Position numbers and translations under genes: made by a program
Notes under the pieces: model-generated
Told to the model about the DNA's origin: nothing
Seen by the model: the letters and a program-made list of their open reading frames with translations, nothing else
Database searches by the model: none
Part shown: positions 8,203-16,934 of the stretch, one piece after another
How positions within the stretch are numbered: the first letter of the stretch is position 1
Layout: every line of letters begins with the position of its first letter
Assembly (NCBI GenBank): GCA_963837285.1
Contig: CAWIMS010000005.1
Location: 2,418,001 to 2,482,000 of the forward strand
Reading direction: 5' to 3'
DNA: 64,000 nucleotides
From: Planosporangium sp963837285
Lineage (GTDB): Bacteria > Actinomycetota > Actinomycetes > Mycobacteriales > Micromonosporaceae

Positions 8203-9165
8203 CTAGCCGGCGCGGCTGAACCGGTTGCGCAGCCGGCTCCACAGCCCACGGGCCACGTACCGCGGGATCGCGCCCCGGCACGGCCCATGGAAGATGATGA
8301 AGTCGTCGTACACGTGGACGCCTGGCTTGTCGGCGACCGACCGGGCGGCGTCGCGGATCGCCGTCAAGCGCTCAGGCGACATCTGGAGTGGCGGCTCGTC
8401 CGGCTGGAACGTGGCCCCGAGTGGATAGTCCCGGCGGGGGCGGCTCGTCATCTCGATGTGGCAGCCCATGACGTACGTGACCGGCCGGCTCGCGGCGAAC
8501 GCCACCAGCCGGTCGAGGCTCGCGGTGAACGCCGGGAAATCCTGCACGTACAACCGGCCCGGGTACACGGTGTCGCCGGTGACCAGGAAACCGGTCCACC
8601 GGTCGTACACCGCGATCGACGCCTCATGATGCCCCGGACAGCCGGTGATCTCCAGCACCCGTCCGCCGAGGTCGAACCGCACGATCTCGTCCGGCCACCC
8701 GGAGAACCCGAAGTACGAGCGGACCGACTCGACGTCCTTCGGCACCACCGTGATGCTCAGATCGACGGTCGACGCGCCCCCCTCGAACTGGCCATCGGCA
8801 GCGACATGGTCGCCGTGCGCGTGGGTGTGCGCGACCACAAGCTCGTACGAGTCGCGCGGATGTGCCGCCAGCCAGCGGCTGAGGATTCCGTCCACGGTGT
8901 CACGTAGGGGAAACCGCGCGCTGTCGGCGGTCGCACCGGTGTCGAGCAACAGCGCCCGGTCGTTGCCGCAGAACAGGTACATGAACGGGCCCTCGTAGTG
9001 CACCGCCTTGTTCTGCCGCAGGATGTACGTATGCTCGTCGTACGCGTGGACCTGGATCTTGGGATCGGTATTGTGCCGGGCCGACCGCGAGCCGTGGATC
9101 CACCGCACCTCAAGGTTTCCCGCGACGGGCTGGTCGCGGGGGAAGTCGATCTGGGCGCTACCCAT
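8203..9165 (-). CDS. Metallo-beta-lactamase-fold hydrolase
   Basis: A 320-residue protein with the HxHxDH metal signature (HTHAHGDHVAADG), a later GCPGHHEASIAVYD segment with a further metal His, and VTGDTVYPGRLYV. These place it with zinc hydrolases of the glyoxalase II-like branch; the substrate cannot be read from sequence. No signal peptide, so cytosolic. It starts at the ATG at 9165, near a tandem-repeat array on the opposite strand, and has no obvious operon partner. Confidence 0.8.
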   Translation of the reverse strand: MGSAQIDFPRDQPVAGNLEVRWIHGSRSARHNTDPKIQVHAYDEHTYILRQNKAVHYEGPFMYLFCGNDRALLLDTGATADSARFPLRDTVDGILSRWLAAHPRDSYELVVAHTHAHGDHVAADGQFEGGASTVDLSITVVPKDVESVRSYFGFSGWPDEIVRFDLGGRVLEITGCPGHHEASIAVYDRWTGFLVTGDTVYPGRLYVQDFPAFTASLDRLVAFAASRPVTYVMGCHIEMTSRPRRDYPLGATFQPDEPPLQMSPERLTAIRDAARSVADKPGVHVYDDFIIFHGPCRGAIPRYVARGLWSRLRNRFSRAG

Positions 9166-9220
9166 GCCGCCAAGCTAGTACCCGACGCCCGGCCCGCGCG
9201 ACACCGATCAGGGCGGCGAC

Positions 9221-9355
9221 TTTGACGACCCGGACTATGACGACCCGGACTATGACGACCCGAACTTTGACGACCCGGACTATGACGACCCGGACTATGA
9301 CGACCCGGATTCTGACGACCCGAACTATGACGATCTGGATTCTGACGACCCGGCG
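9221..9355 (+). repeat. Nine-copy 15-bp tandem repeat carrying in-frame start codons
   Basis: Nine units of the type TATGACGACCCGGAC run head-to-tail without gaps. Read in the frame of the following ORF, the units supply ATG (9237, 9252, 9282, 9297, 9327) or TTG (9222, 9267) codons and encode Met-Thr-Thr-Arg-Thr; the other frame gives an Asp/Pro/Tyr repeat. Confidence 0.95.
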
Positions 9356-9894
9356 GATCGACTGGCGCAAGCTCGAACGGCGGCTGAGTCGCGACGGCCA
9401 CCTCAGCGCCCAGGACACCAGCGCCCAGGACACCAGCACCCAGGACACCAGCACCCAGGACACCAGCACCCAGGACACCGTCTCCCGAGCGGACCAGCAG
9501 ATCACGGTAACCGTCGACCGGCCCGATCTGGCCGCCCTCCCGACCCACGTCATCGACTCGGCCCGGCGCCTGCTCGGCGTCAACCCCACGCACTCGATCG
9601 CGTGCACCTGCGAAACACAGTCAGCCGGGCCGGCCGTGCCTGACATCGTGGTCGACATCGCGCGGGCGGTCGCCGCGGACGCCCCGATCACCGTGCTCGA
9701 CGATCACGCCGGAACCACGTATCTCGTACACCCGAAGCGCGGGCTGGTCGGCCCTGAGGAGTACGAGGCGGTGGCCAGGCGCACCGCGCTGTCGGCCGGT
9801 GAGAGCCGTCCTGGCCGGCCTGCGGGACGGGACCCTCACCTGGAGTCGCGAAGAACTGCGCGCCATCGCGGCGCAGTGGAAACCGCAGTCATGA
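9222..9894 (+). pseudogene. Hypothetical protein with repeat N-terminus and a frameshift
   Basis: One frame reads from the start-codon repeat through a second repeat into a plausible globular part (VDRPDLAALPTHVIDSARR, AVAADAPITVLDDHAGTTY, LVHPKRGLVGPEEYEAVARR). Near 9800 the sense moves to another frame (AVLAGLRDGTLTWSREELRA, then AAQWKPQS and stop at 9892-9894). A single-base change would restore one ORF of about 220 residues. I do not recognise the family. Either a real mutation or a sequence error. Confidence 0.45.
9405..9479 (+). repeat. Five-copy 15-bp tandem repeat
   Basis: Five consecutive AGC[GA]CCCAGGACACC units encode Ser-Ala/Thr-Gln-Asp-Thr in the same ORF as the 9221-9355 array but have a different sequence. 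Both periods are multiples of three. Confidence 0.95.
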
Positions 9895-9996
9895 CGGTTG
9901 CCCGCGGTCGAGCCAGGCCGCCAGACCGTCCAGCAACCGCTCCAGGCCGAACGCGAAGCCGTCCTCCTGCAGCTTGTCGATGTCGCGCTGATCGTG
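9889..9996 (-). pseudogene. TetR regulator C-terminal remnant
   Basis: Minus-strand reading gives RDIDKLQEDGFAFGLERLLD then GLAAWLDRG and a stop at 9889, which looks like the end of a TetR ligand-binding domain. The HTH half is absent; the sequence runs directly into an MFS remnant on the other strand. It appears to be what is left of a divergent regulator/efflux-pump pair after a deletion. Confidence 0.5.
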
Positions 9997-10010
9997 TTCG
10001 CGGTCTGGGA

Positions 10011-10825
10011 GCGGCGCTGCCGGAGCCGATGCTGCCGCTGGCGCTGTTCCGTAACCGGAACTTCAGCGGGGCCAGCCTGTCGATCGTGCTGCTGTCGTTC
10101 GCCGGGGCGGCGTGATGCTGGCGCTGACCCAGTATCTCCAGTTCGTGCTCGGGTTCAGCCCGCTTCGAGCCGGTCTCGCCCTCGGCCGGCTCATCGTATC
10201 GGCCATGGTCTTCAACGCGGTGGGCGTCGCTGTCGACAAGAGACTCGGCGCCCGAACCGCCGTCGCTATCGGGCTGGGACTGCTGGCCGTTGGCTTCGGA
10301 GCCCTCGCCATGATCGGCCCCGGCGACGGGTACTCCCGGCTGGTCGTCGCGCTCGTGGTGATCGGCGCCGGCAGCGGTACTGCGGGGCCGGCCGCGTACG
10401 GGACGTTGCTGGGCGCGCTGCCCCCGGAGCGGGCCGGCGTCGGCTCGGCCGTCAACGACACCGTCCAACAGGTCGGTCAGGCGCTCAGCGTGGCCGTCCT
10501 GGGCAGCGTGCTGACCGCCGCCTTCTCCGCCGGCATGCCCGACGGGATCACCGGTCCGGCCCGCCGCTCGGTCGGCGCCGCGCTCAGCATCGCGGCGGCC
10601 ACCCACGACGCCGGGCTGGCGCAGGCGGCCCGGGAGGCGTTCGTGCACGCCATGTCGACGACTTCGCTGGTCGGGGTGGTCGGTGGGCTGGCCGCCGCCG
10701 TCGTGGCCTTCACCGTGCTGCGCCCGACCGACCATCCCACCGTCGCCGCCACGCCGGTGCCGGCAGGCGGGCCGGGGACGGAGGCGCTGCCGGCCGGGCC
10801 CGAGCCCGAGGTCAGCCGGCGGTGA
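10011..10825 (+). pseudogene. MFS drug-efflux transporter, truncated and frameshifted
   Basis: Only the C-terminal half of a DHA2 (EmrB/QacA-like) major-facilitator transporter remains: LPLALFRNRNFSGASLS, LTQYLQFVLGFSPLRAGLA, ALPPERAGVGSAVNDTVQQV and two later hydrophobic helices. A one-base frameshift lies near 10110, between SFAGAA and MLALTQ. The first half with the proton/substrate motifs is missing, so it cannot function. Its last codons overlap the GTG of the Nudix gene by four bases. Confidence 0.75.
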
Positions 10826-11271
10826 GCCGGGCCGAGCGACATCGCAGCATCGTCGACGTACACGTGATCCTCCGCCGCGACGGCAAGGTACTCATGGGCC
10901 GGCGCGCCAACACCGGGTACGGGGATGGCCGGCTGCACCTCCCCAGCGGCCACCTCGAACCCGGCGAGTCGGTCATCGACGGCGCCATTCGCGAGGCGGC
11001 GGAGGAGATCGGCGTCGGCATCCGAGCCGAGGACCTCCGGTTCCGGCACGTGATGCACCGGTTCAGCCCGGACAGCGCCGACCGGGTCGGGTTCTTCTTC
11101 GAGGCGGTGCGGTGGACCGGCGAGCCGTCGAACCGGGAGCCGGACAAGTGTTCCGAACTCGTCTGGGTCGACCCGGCCGCGCTGCCCGCCGACGTTATCC
11201 CGTACCCGGCGGCCGGCGTCACGGCCAGCCAGCGCGGCATCCCCTTCTCGCTGCACGGCTGGCCTGCATGA
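10822..11271 (+). CDS. Nudix hydrolase
   Basis: A 149-residue cytosolic protein with a complete Nudix box (GHLEPGESVIDGAIREAAEE, then IGV), matching the GX5EX7REUXEEXGU pattern that binds Mg2+ for pyrophosphate hydrolysis. The segment VIDVHVILRRDGKVLMGRR-like at the start is typical of nucleotide/housecleaning Nudix enzymes. The GTG at 10822 overlaps the stop of the MFS remnant. The substrate is unknown. Confidence 0.8.
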   Translation: MSRAERHRSIVDVHVILRRDGKVLMGRRANTGYGDGRLHLPSGHLEPGESVIDGAIREAAEEIGVGIRAEDLRFRHVMHRFSPDSADRVGFFFEAVRWTGEPSNREPDKCSELVWVDPAALPADVIPYPAAGVTASQRGIPFSLHGWPA

Positions 11272-11310
11272 GCGACCAGCCTCGCTACGATCGCAGACCG
11301 TGGGCTACCG

Positions 11311-11427
11311 GTGTGGATCCGGGTCCGGTACAACGAATGCGACGTGCAAGGGATCGCTTTCAACGCCAACTACCTGGTGTACGTCGACGAAACCTTCGAC
11401 CGGTGGATCACCGACACCCTGGGAAGT
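11311..11427 (+). pseudogene. Hotdog-fold acyl-CoA thioesterase, N-terminal fragment
   Basis: A GTG-started stretch reads VRYNECDVQGIAFNANYLVY then VDETFDRWITD, the opening of 4-hydroxybenzoyl-CoA thioesterase-type proteins with the active-site Asp loop. Homology stops near 11425, where the DNA becomes the 3' end of the nucleotidyltransferase gene on the other strand. The remaining two thirds of the fold are missing, so it is a fragment left at a recombination junction. Confidence 0.65.
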
Positions 11428-12157
11428 CCCAGGCGCGGGCCAGCACCACGGCGCCGTCCGGCTCGTAGTCGGCAAGATGGGCGCCGAGAAGCGCGGTGAC
11501 CTGCCGTTCCAGTCGCTGCTGGTGGGCCGGATCGCCGCCTTCGACAAGCCGCGCCAGGGCCGGGCCCAACGCGTCCGCCTGCCAGCCGAGTGCGGTTTCC
11601 AACTGCGGCAACTCCCGGCTGAGATGGTCGGGATAGGGCGCCCATCGCCCGGCGGCGGCGAACAGTACCCGTACCAGATAGCGGGCCGAGTCGGCGGCGT
11701 TGAGCCGCGCGCCGAGAACCTCACCACGCCGCCAGCATTTCAGCGACCGGCTGAAGCTGACCAGGTAACGGTCGTAGTAGTCGGCCAGCTTCGCGGCCGC
11801 CCGGTCATGCGCTGTGGACCTGATCGCGTCGAGCGCCGACGCGACGGCGCCGGACCTGTCCAGCACCACCCTGGCGTTGAGGTAGGTCGAGGTGTACCAG
11901 CCGGGGTGCTCGGCGATCCAGGCCAACCGGCCCGGGCTCTGGTAGAGCAGGTCGATCCCGGTGTCCGCGCGCCGCTCGTAGAGGCGGCCGGCGGTGCGTC
12001 GCCACGCGTAGGCGTCGTCATCGACGACCCGGATCACGTCGTAGTCGGAATCGACGCGCGCGATGCCGGCACCACGGGAGCCGTGCAGCACCAGCCCCAC
12101 GGTTGCCGCATCGGCGACAGCTTCGCCGACCAGATCATCGAGTACCGGATCCGACAC
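11408..12157 (-). CDS. Nucleotidyltransferase-domain protein
   Basis: A 249-residue protein with the pol-beta superfamily nucleotidyltransferase signature GSRGAGIARVDSDYD (the GS and DxD-type metal ligands) followed by a helical C-terminal part, a layout shared with kanamycin-type and uncharacterised nucleotidyltransferases. Cytosolic. The last codons are antisense to the thioesterase fragment, so the natural C-terminus may have been altered by the same junction. It faces the ArgS remnant at its 5' end. The substrate is unknown. Confidence 0.65.
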   Translation of the reverse strand: MSDPVLDDLVGEAVADAATVGLVLHGSRGAGIARVDSDYDVIRVVDDDAYAWRRTAGRLYERRADTGIDLLYQSPGRLAWIAEHPGWYTSTYLNARVVLDRSGAVASALDAIRSTAHDRAAAKLADYYDRYLVSFSRSLKCWRRGEVLGARLNAADSARYLVRVLFAAAGRWAPYPDHLSRELPQLETALGWQADALGPALARLVEGGDPAHQQRLERQVTALLGAHLADYEPDGAVVLARAWDFPGCR

Positions 12158-12192
12158 CCGATCAGAGTACGGCGCCGCGCTCGGCGGCCGCC

Positions 12193-13522
12193 GTGTCGGC
12201 GGCGACGGCCCGGATCCTGCCGGCCGAGTTGGCCGGCGGCGACCCGTTGGTGCGACGTTCCGAGCGCGCCGACTTCCAGTCCAACATCGCCCTCGCGGTC
12301 GCGAAACGACTGGGCCGCCCGCCGCACGAGGTGGCGCGACGCCTGGCTGACGCTCTCGACGGGCGGGGCGTCTCCGCGTCCGTCTCCGGGCCGGGCTTTC
12401 TCAACCTGACCGTGCCCGACACGGTTGTCTGGAGCCGGATCGGCGAACGGGCCACGGCCGAGCGGCTCGGCGTCGGCGCGCCGCTCACCGGCGAGCGTGT
12501 CGTGGTCGACTACTCGGCGCCCAACATCGCCAAGGAGCTGCACGTCGGGCACCTGCGCAGCACCGTCATCGGAGACGCGCTCGCCCGCGTTCTGGGTTTC
12601 CTCGGCGCGGACGTGATCCGGCAGAACCACCTCGGTGACTGGGGCACCCAGTTCGGCATGCTCATTCAGTACCTTGACGAGGGTGCGCAGGGCATCGCCG
12701 CCGCCGAAATATCCACCCTGGACGCGCTGTACCGGGCGTCCCAGAACCGGTTCGAGGCCGACCCCGACTTCGCCGACCGGGCCCGGTCCCAGGTGGTCGC
12801 CCTGCAGACCGGCGACCCGGCCACCCTCGCGATCTGGGAGAAGCTCGTCGAGGGGTCCGAGCGGGCCTTTCAAGCTCTGTACCGCCGGATGGGGCGTGCT
12901 CCTGACACTCGCCCCGGTGCCGCTCATCGTGCGCGAGAAGGACGGCGGATTCGGGTACGCCGCAACGGATCTCGCCACGATCCGGCACCGGATCCGCGAT
13001 CTCAAGGCCACCCGGATCCTGTAAGTTGTCGACGCCCGGCAGGCCATGCATTTCCGGATGATTTTCGACACCGCACGCCGCGCCGGTTGGCTCACCGATG
13101 AGGTGCGGGCCATTCATGTACCGTTCGGCACCGTCCTCGGTCCCGACGGCCGCCCGTTCCGGACCCGCTCCGGCGGCACCGTGCCGCTCCGCGAGCTCCT
13201 CGACGCCGCCGTCGACCGGGCACGCGCCGTCGTGTTGGCGAAGGCACCCGCGCCGCCCCGAATGAACTCGAACACGTCATCCAGGCCGCCGGGCTCGGCG
13301 CGGTCAAGTACGCGGAGCTGTCCACGTCGCGTACCAAGGACTACGCCTTCGACGTCGACCGCATGGTGTCGCTCTCCGGCAACACGGGCGTCTACATACA
13401 GTACTCTCACGCGCGGATCCGGTCGATCGGGCGTGCGGGCCAATCGCGTCGCGCTCTGCCAGTTGACCGGCAGTACCCTCGCCACCGGCCTCGACCTCCT
13501 CGGAATCGAAGCGCCGCAACGT
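12193..13522 (+). pseudogene. argS: Arginyl-tRNA synthetase, decayed paralogue
   Basis: Class I synthetase features are recognisable: the N-terminal additional domain (DPLVRRSERADFQSNIAL), the HIGH motif as AKELHVGHLRST, then NHLGDWGTQFGMLIQYL. After about 12885 the frame breaks, around 40 codons are missing, and a stop interrupts at 13022-13024 (after DLKATRIL). Later pieces (MHFRMIFDTARRAGWL, VKYAELSTSRTKDYAFD, YIQYSHARIRSI) are in different frames, and a last piece (LCQLTGSTLATGLDLLGIEA) follows a deletion in the anticodon-binding domain. Clearly non-functional; a working copy must exist elsewhere. Confidence 0.85.
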
Positions 13523-13580
13523 CTCTGGACAGCCCGATCGTCAGAAAGCATCCGCGAGTCGGCCACTGTCGAATCAATCG

Positions 13581-15989
13581 TTACGGCGCCGCGGCATCCT
13601 TGTGCGTGATCTGGTACGCCGCGTCAACCGCACCCGTCTCGAGGATGACCGTCGCCGGGCCGTCCGGAAGGGTACATGTGACCGTACGGTCGGCGTCCGG
13701 GCCGACGGGACCGCAGTAGCGCGATCCGGTGCCGCTGAAAACCGACAGCGTGCCGCCGCCGGTACCCGACGTGCGGTGCCACGTGAACGTTTCGGCGGAC
13801 GCGTGCTGATCGGCCGGAATGCTGAAGCAGACCGCGAAGTGGTCCGATCCCGTCGGCACCGTCGCACCGTTCGGATCGCGCGAAAGCACCGGGCAGGCTG
13901 GTGAACCGTCCACGCGGGCGAACGCCACCGAGAACGCGCCGGGGGCGTTACCGCCGTTCTCGTTGAGTACCACGTAGTACGGCGCGGCGCCGGTGAGTTC
14001 GCAGGTGCTCTGCCGAAGCGACCACGAGGAGTCGCAGACGAAGGTGCCTGTCGAATCGAGGACGTAGCCCGATGGGTACGCCGAGCCGGTCGCATCGGTG
14101 GGCAGCAATTCGGCGATGCGGGCGCCGGTCGGGGTGGCCAACTGGAGGCACGCGTACTCGCCCGGCGCGGTGAACCCGCCTCGGTAGGGCGCGTCCCGGT
14201 AGCCGGTGTCGGATACCGCCGGGCACCCGGAGGGCTGATACGGAAGCAGCGTCGTCACGTACGAGAAGTCGTTGTCGATGACCGAATTGATGGCGCCTCC
14301 ATTGAGCACCATCGTGTACCGACCGGCCGCCGGGATCTGGCAGTAGCCGCTGTCGTCACAGATCCGGTGACCGGTGCGGTCGTAGACCGACGCGTTGGTC
14401 CAGTTGTTCTCCGCGTCGTAGGCCCGTGCGATGTACGCGCCGGGCTTCGCGATGTCGAGAATGCGACAACGGATCGGGCCGGCGGCCCCGGCCGGCGCCG
14501 CGTTGTACGTTCCCGGCGCGACCACCGGGCAGCCGACCGGCTGCGACAGCCGGCGGACCTGGAGCTTGTAGGTCGCGTCGGAGGTGCCGGCGGTCCACGA
14601 GGTGAGGTAGGACAGGGCCCGGTAGGTACCCGTCGCCGGTAGGACACAGCCGTCCTCGTCGCTGAAACCGGTACAGAGCGGCTCGCCCGTACTGTCCACC
14701 AACCACGTGGTCACGAAGTTGTAGTTCGTCGACGCGCGGTACACGATCACGCGGTCGCCGGCAGTGCCGTGGAACGGCTGGCAGTTGGTCTGCACCGGCG
14801 ACGTCTGGTGCACCAGGATCGCGGCCTTCGCCCAGGACAGATCGGTCCCGCCGGCGCATCCGGCGTTGCGGAAGAGGGCCGGCGCCGCGATCTGATAGGT
14901 GATCGGATTCCAGTCCCTGTTCAGCGTGATGACGGCGTAGTCACCGGCCGCGGGAAGGTGGCATGACCGCAGGTTGTAGCCGTCGCAGACCGCCCGGCCG
15001 GCGTCGTCGTACACGTACCAGGAGATGAGCTGCGAATTGAAGATGCGGATCCCGACCGTTCCGGGCGAGGGCATGTGCAGCTTGTGGCAGGCGATAGTGT
15101 CCTGTCCGCCAAGGCTGCCGGTGCTGGCGTACCGGCCGGGGTCGCCGAACGACGCCAGCCGCAGTGGTGCGCATCCAGCCGCCCGGGTGATCCGCGACAT
15201 CCGCAGCCGGTAGGGCGTGGCCGTGCCGTACGCCTCGAACAGGTCGAGGTGGTAGGGGCCGGCCGTGCTGAACGTGCAGAACTGGGCGTAGCGCACCTGG
15301 CAGACCGGCTGGAACTGCCCATCGAGGATGGTCCCCTGCACGTCGCCGTTGGCCATCGGTGACCACAACCGCACGACGCTGCCGACCGGCTGGTTGAACC
15401 GGTAGCAGTTCCCGGCGGAGCCGGCCGGCAGGCGACCGGGCTCGCCGGTCGAGGCAAAGGAGAAGAACTGGTTCGGCAGCGTCGTACACGTTGAGGGCGT
15501 GCGCATCGACTGTGCGGAGAGGGTGTAATTGCCGCTGCCGCCGGTGCTGAGTGACACCGTGACCGTGTAGCGTCCGGCGGCCTTCAGCTGGCACGTCCCG
15601 GCATCGACGGTGATGAAGCAGACATGCGCGCCGTCGGAGCCGGTGACCTCGCCGCCCGACCAGTCGCCGCTGCCCCTGGTGAGCATCGTGAACAGCTTGT
15701 CGTTGTCCTTGGTCGTGGTGACCGTGTAGGCGTCGCGGCGATCCCCGGTGATCGACGGGCAGGCGACGATCTTGCCGAAGGCCAGCGGGCCGCCGCAACC
15801 GGTGGGCGCCGCGGGCCGAGCGGGCGCCGCGGGCGCCACCGCTGGCGCAACGGGCCGGGCGGGCGCAGGGGCGACGCGCGGCAACGAGGGCGCCGCGGCG
15901 GCGGGCGTTTCAGCGACCATCGCGCCCGCCAACACGAAGGCGCCGATCAGACAGAGGACGCGTGCATACGCGTGGCGATGCGCGCTCAT
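13581..15989 (-). CDS. Secreted seven-repeat Cys-rich protein, function unknown
   Basis: An 802-residue exported protein. The ATG at 15989 follows a GGGAGG box and gives a signal peptide ending in TPAAAA, then an Ala/Pro-rich linker. The rest is built of about seven units of 100-130 residues, each ending in a CxL-type strand: CQLKAAGRYTV, CTFSTAGPYHL, CHLPAAGDYAV, CVLPATGTYRA, CQIPAAGRYTM, CELTGAAPYYV and CTLPDGPATVI. The units look like beta-sandwiches of the pre-peptidase C-terminal type with one disulphide each; no catalytic domain is visible. It follows two small genes on the same strand, the first of which is also secreted. I do not recognise a named family. Confidence 0.75.
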   Translation of the reverse strand: MSAHRHAYARVLCLIGAFVLAGAMVAETPAAAAPSLPRVAPAPARPVAPAVAPAAPARPAAPTGCGGPLAFGKIVACPSITGDRRDAYTVTTTKDNDKLFTMLTRGSGDWSGGEVTGSDGAHVCFITVDAGTCQLKAAGRYTVTVSLSTGGSGNYTLSAQSMRTPSTCTTLPNQFFSFASTGEPGRLPAGSAGNCYRFNQPVGSVVRLWSPMANGDVQGTILDGQFQPVCQVRYAQFCTFSTAGPYHLDLFEAYGTATPYRLRMSRITRAAGCAPLRLASFGDPGRYASTGSLGGQDTIACHKLHMPSPGTVGIRIFNSQLISWYVYDDAGRAVCDGYNLRSCHLPAAGDYAVITLNRDWNPITYQIAAPALFRNAGCAGGTDLSWAKAAILVHQTSPVQTNCQPFHGTAGDRVIVYRASTNYNFVTTWLVDSTGEPLCTGFSDEDGCVLPATGTYRALSYLTSWTAGTSDATYKLQVRRLSQPVGCPVVAPGTYNAAPAGAAGPIRCRILDIAKPGAYIARAYDAENNWTNASVYDRTGHRICDDSGYCQIPAAGRYTMVLNGGAINSVIDNDFSYVTTLLPYQPSGCPAVSDTGYRDAPYRGGFTAPGEYACLQLATPTGARIAELLPTDATGSAYPSGYVLDSTGTFVCDSSWSLRQSTCELTGAAPYYVVLNENGGNAPGAFSVAFARVDGSPACPVLSRDPNGATVPTGSDHFAVCFSIPADQHASAETFTWHRTSGTGGGTLSVFSGTGSRYCGPVGPDADRTVTCTLPDGPATVILETGAVDAAYQITHKDAAAP

Positions 15990-16113
15990 TGGAACCTCCC
16001 CAGTTCTCCACGCCAAATGCGGGAGCCAGGCGATGATTCCACGGACGTCGGGAGGCGGGCAATCCTTATTGGATACGCTGTGCGCCCAGTGCAAGCACGG
16101 GCACGGTAGGGAA

Positions 16114-16356
16114 TCAGACGACCCGGATGTCGGGGTCGCCGATGTACGAGATCGAGCTGTTGGACGGCTTGACCCAGGCGTCGGTCGGCTTGCCGTTCCA
16201 GCAGATCTTGACTTTGACGACGTCACCGGTGTGCATCGCGTCGCCGAGTTTGCGGCGCAGGTCCTGAATGTCGACGTCGCTGGCCAGCACGACGCTGCAA
16301 CAGTCCAGGAACAGCTTCTTGTTGCTGCACGGGTTGCTGTCCGCGGGCTCATTCAT
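16114..16356 (-). CDS. Small hypothetical protein
   Basis: An 80-residue protein with no signal peptide. It starts at the ATG at 16356 behind an AAAGGA box. It contains two adjacent cysteines (LFLDCCSVVLASDVDIQDL) and a C-terminal strand-rich part (VVKVKICWNGKPTDAWVK). Its position between two secreted-protein genes on the same strand suggests one operon. I do not recognise the family. Confidence 0.6.
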   Translation of the reverse strand: MNEPADSNPCSNKKLFLDCCSVVLASDVDIQDLRRKLGDAMHTGDVVKVKICWNGKPTDAWVKPSNSSISYIGDPDIRVV

Positions 16357-16423
16357 GAGATCGGATCCTTTCGGTACGGGCCGGAGGCCGGACCGGCTCG
16401 TGCCCGGCCCCCGGCGTTCGGTG

Positions 16424-16852
16424 TCAGGTGACGGTGTAGGTCATGTCGTAGATGGCGTCCCCACTGCTGAACGTGGTGACCCGGTTGGTGACCGGCGAGC
16501 AGGCGATCGTCTTGGTCTGGACGGTGTAGTTGCTCGGCCAGGTGTCCAGGACGACCTTCACCTCCAAGCCGCCCGACCCGAAGCCCATGTACGGGTTGCC
16601 GAAGGTCAACGAGTTGTGCGTGTCGCCGAGGTTGAAGGCGATCCCGTTGTTGCCCGCCGGGAACCAGGTCTTGTCGAGCTTGACCCAGGCGAAGTCGGTA
16701 CCGCCGTCGTTGCGCAGGTTGCGGGCCTCCAACGAGACCATCGCGAAATCGCAGCCGGACGATGCCGCCGCGGGCAGCGCCGGCAGGACCACCGCCGCCG
16801 CTCCGGCCGCCGCCATGATCGCTCCCGCCGCCAGTTTGGACAGAGTCTTCAT
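16424..16852 (-). CDS. Small secreted protein, function unknown
   Basis: A 142-residue exported protein. The ATG at 16852 has a GGAGAAACG box and gives a classical signal peptide (hydrophobic AGAIMAAAGAAAVVLPALPA, then AAAS cleavage region). The mature part is beta-rich with two cysteines (one next to the predicted cleavage site, one in TIACSPVTNRVTT) that could form a disulphide. First gene of the three-gene leftward cluster. No family recognised. Confidence 0.65.
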   Translation of the reverse strand: MKTLSKLAAGAIMAAAGAAAVVLPALPAAASSGCDFAMVSLEARNLRNDGGTDFAWVKLDKTWFPAGNNGIAFNLGDTHNSLTFGNPYMGFGSGGLEVKVVLDTWPSNYTVQTKTIACSPVTNRVTTFSSGDAIYDMTYTVT

Positions 16853-16934
16853 CGTTTCTCCTTGTGCCGTGGTTACCGTCGTTCTGGACGGCACCAAGCA
16901 CACCGCGCCGGCCGCGGCCGGCGCATGAAGAGAA

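Noticed and set aside
9836..10735. Long minus-strand ORF over the MFS remnant
   Set aside because: Gly/Asp/Arg-rich shadow of the transporter frame; only the short TetR-like end at 9889-9996 has sense, and in another frame.
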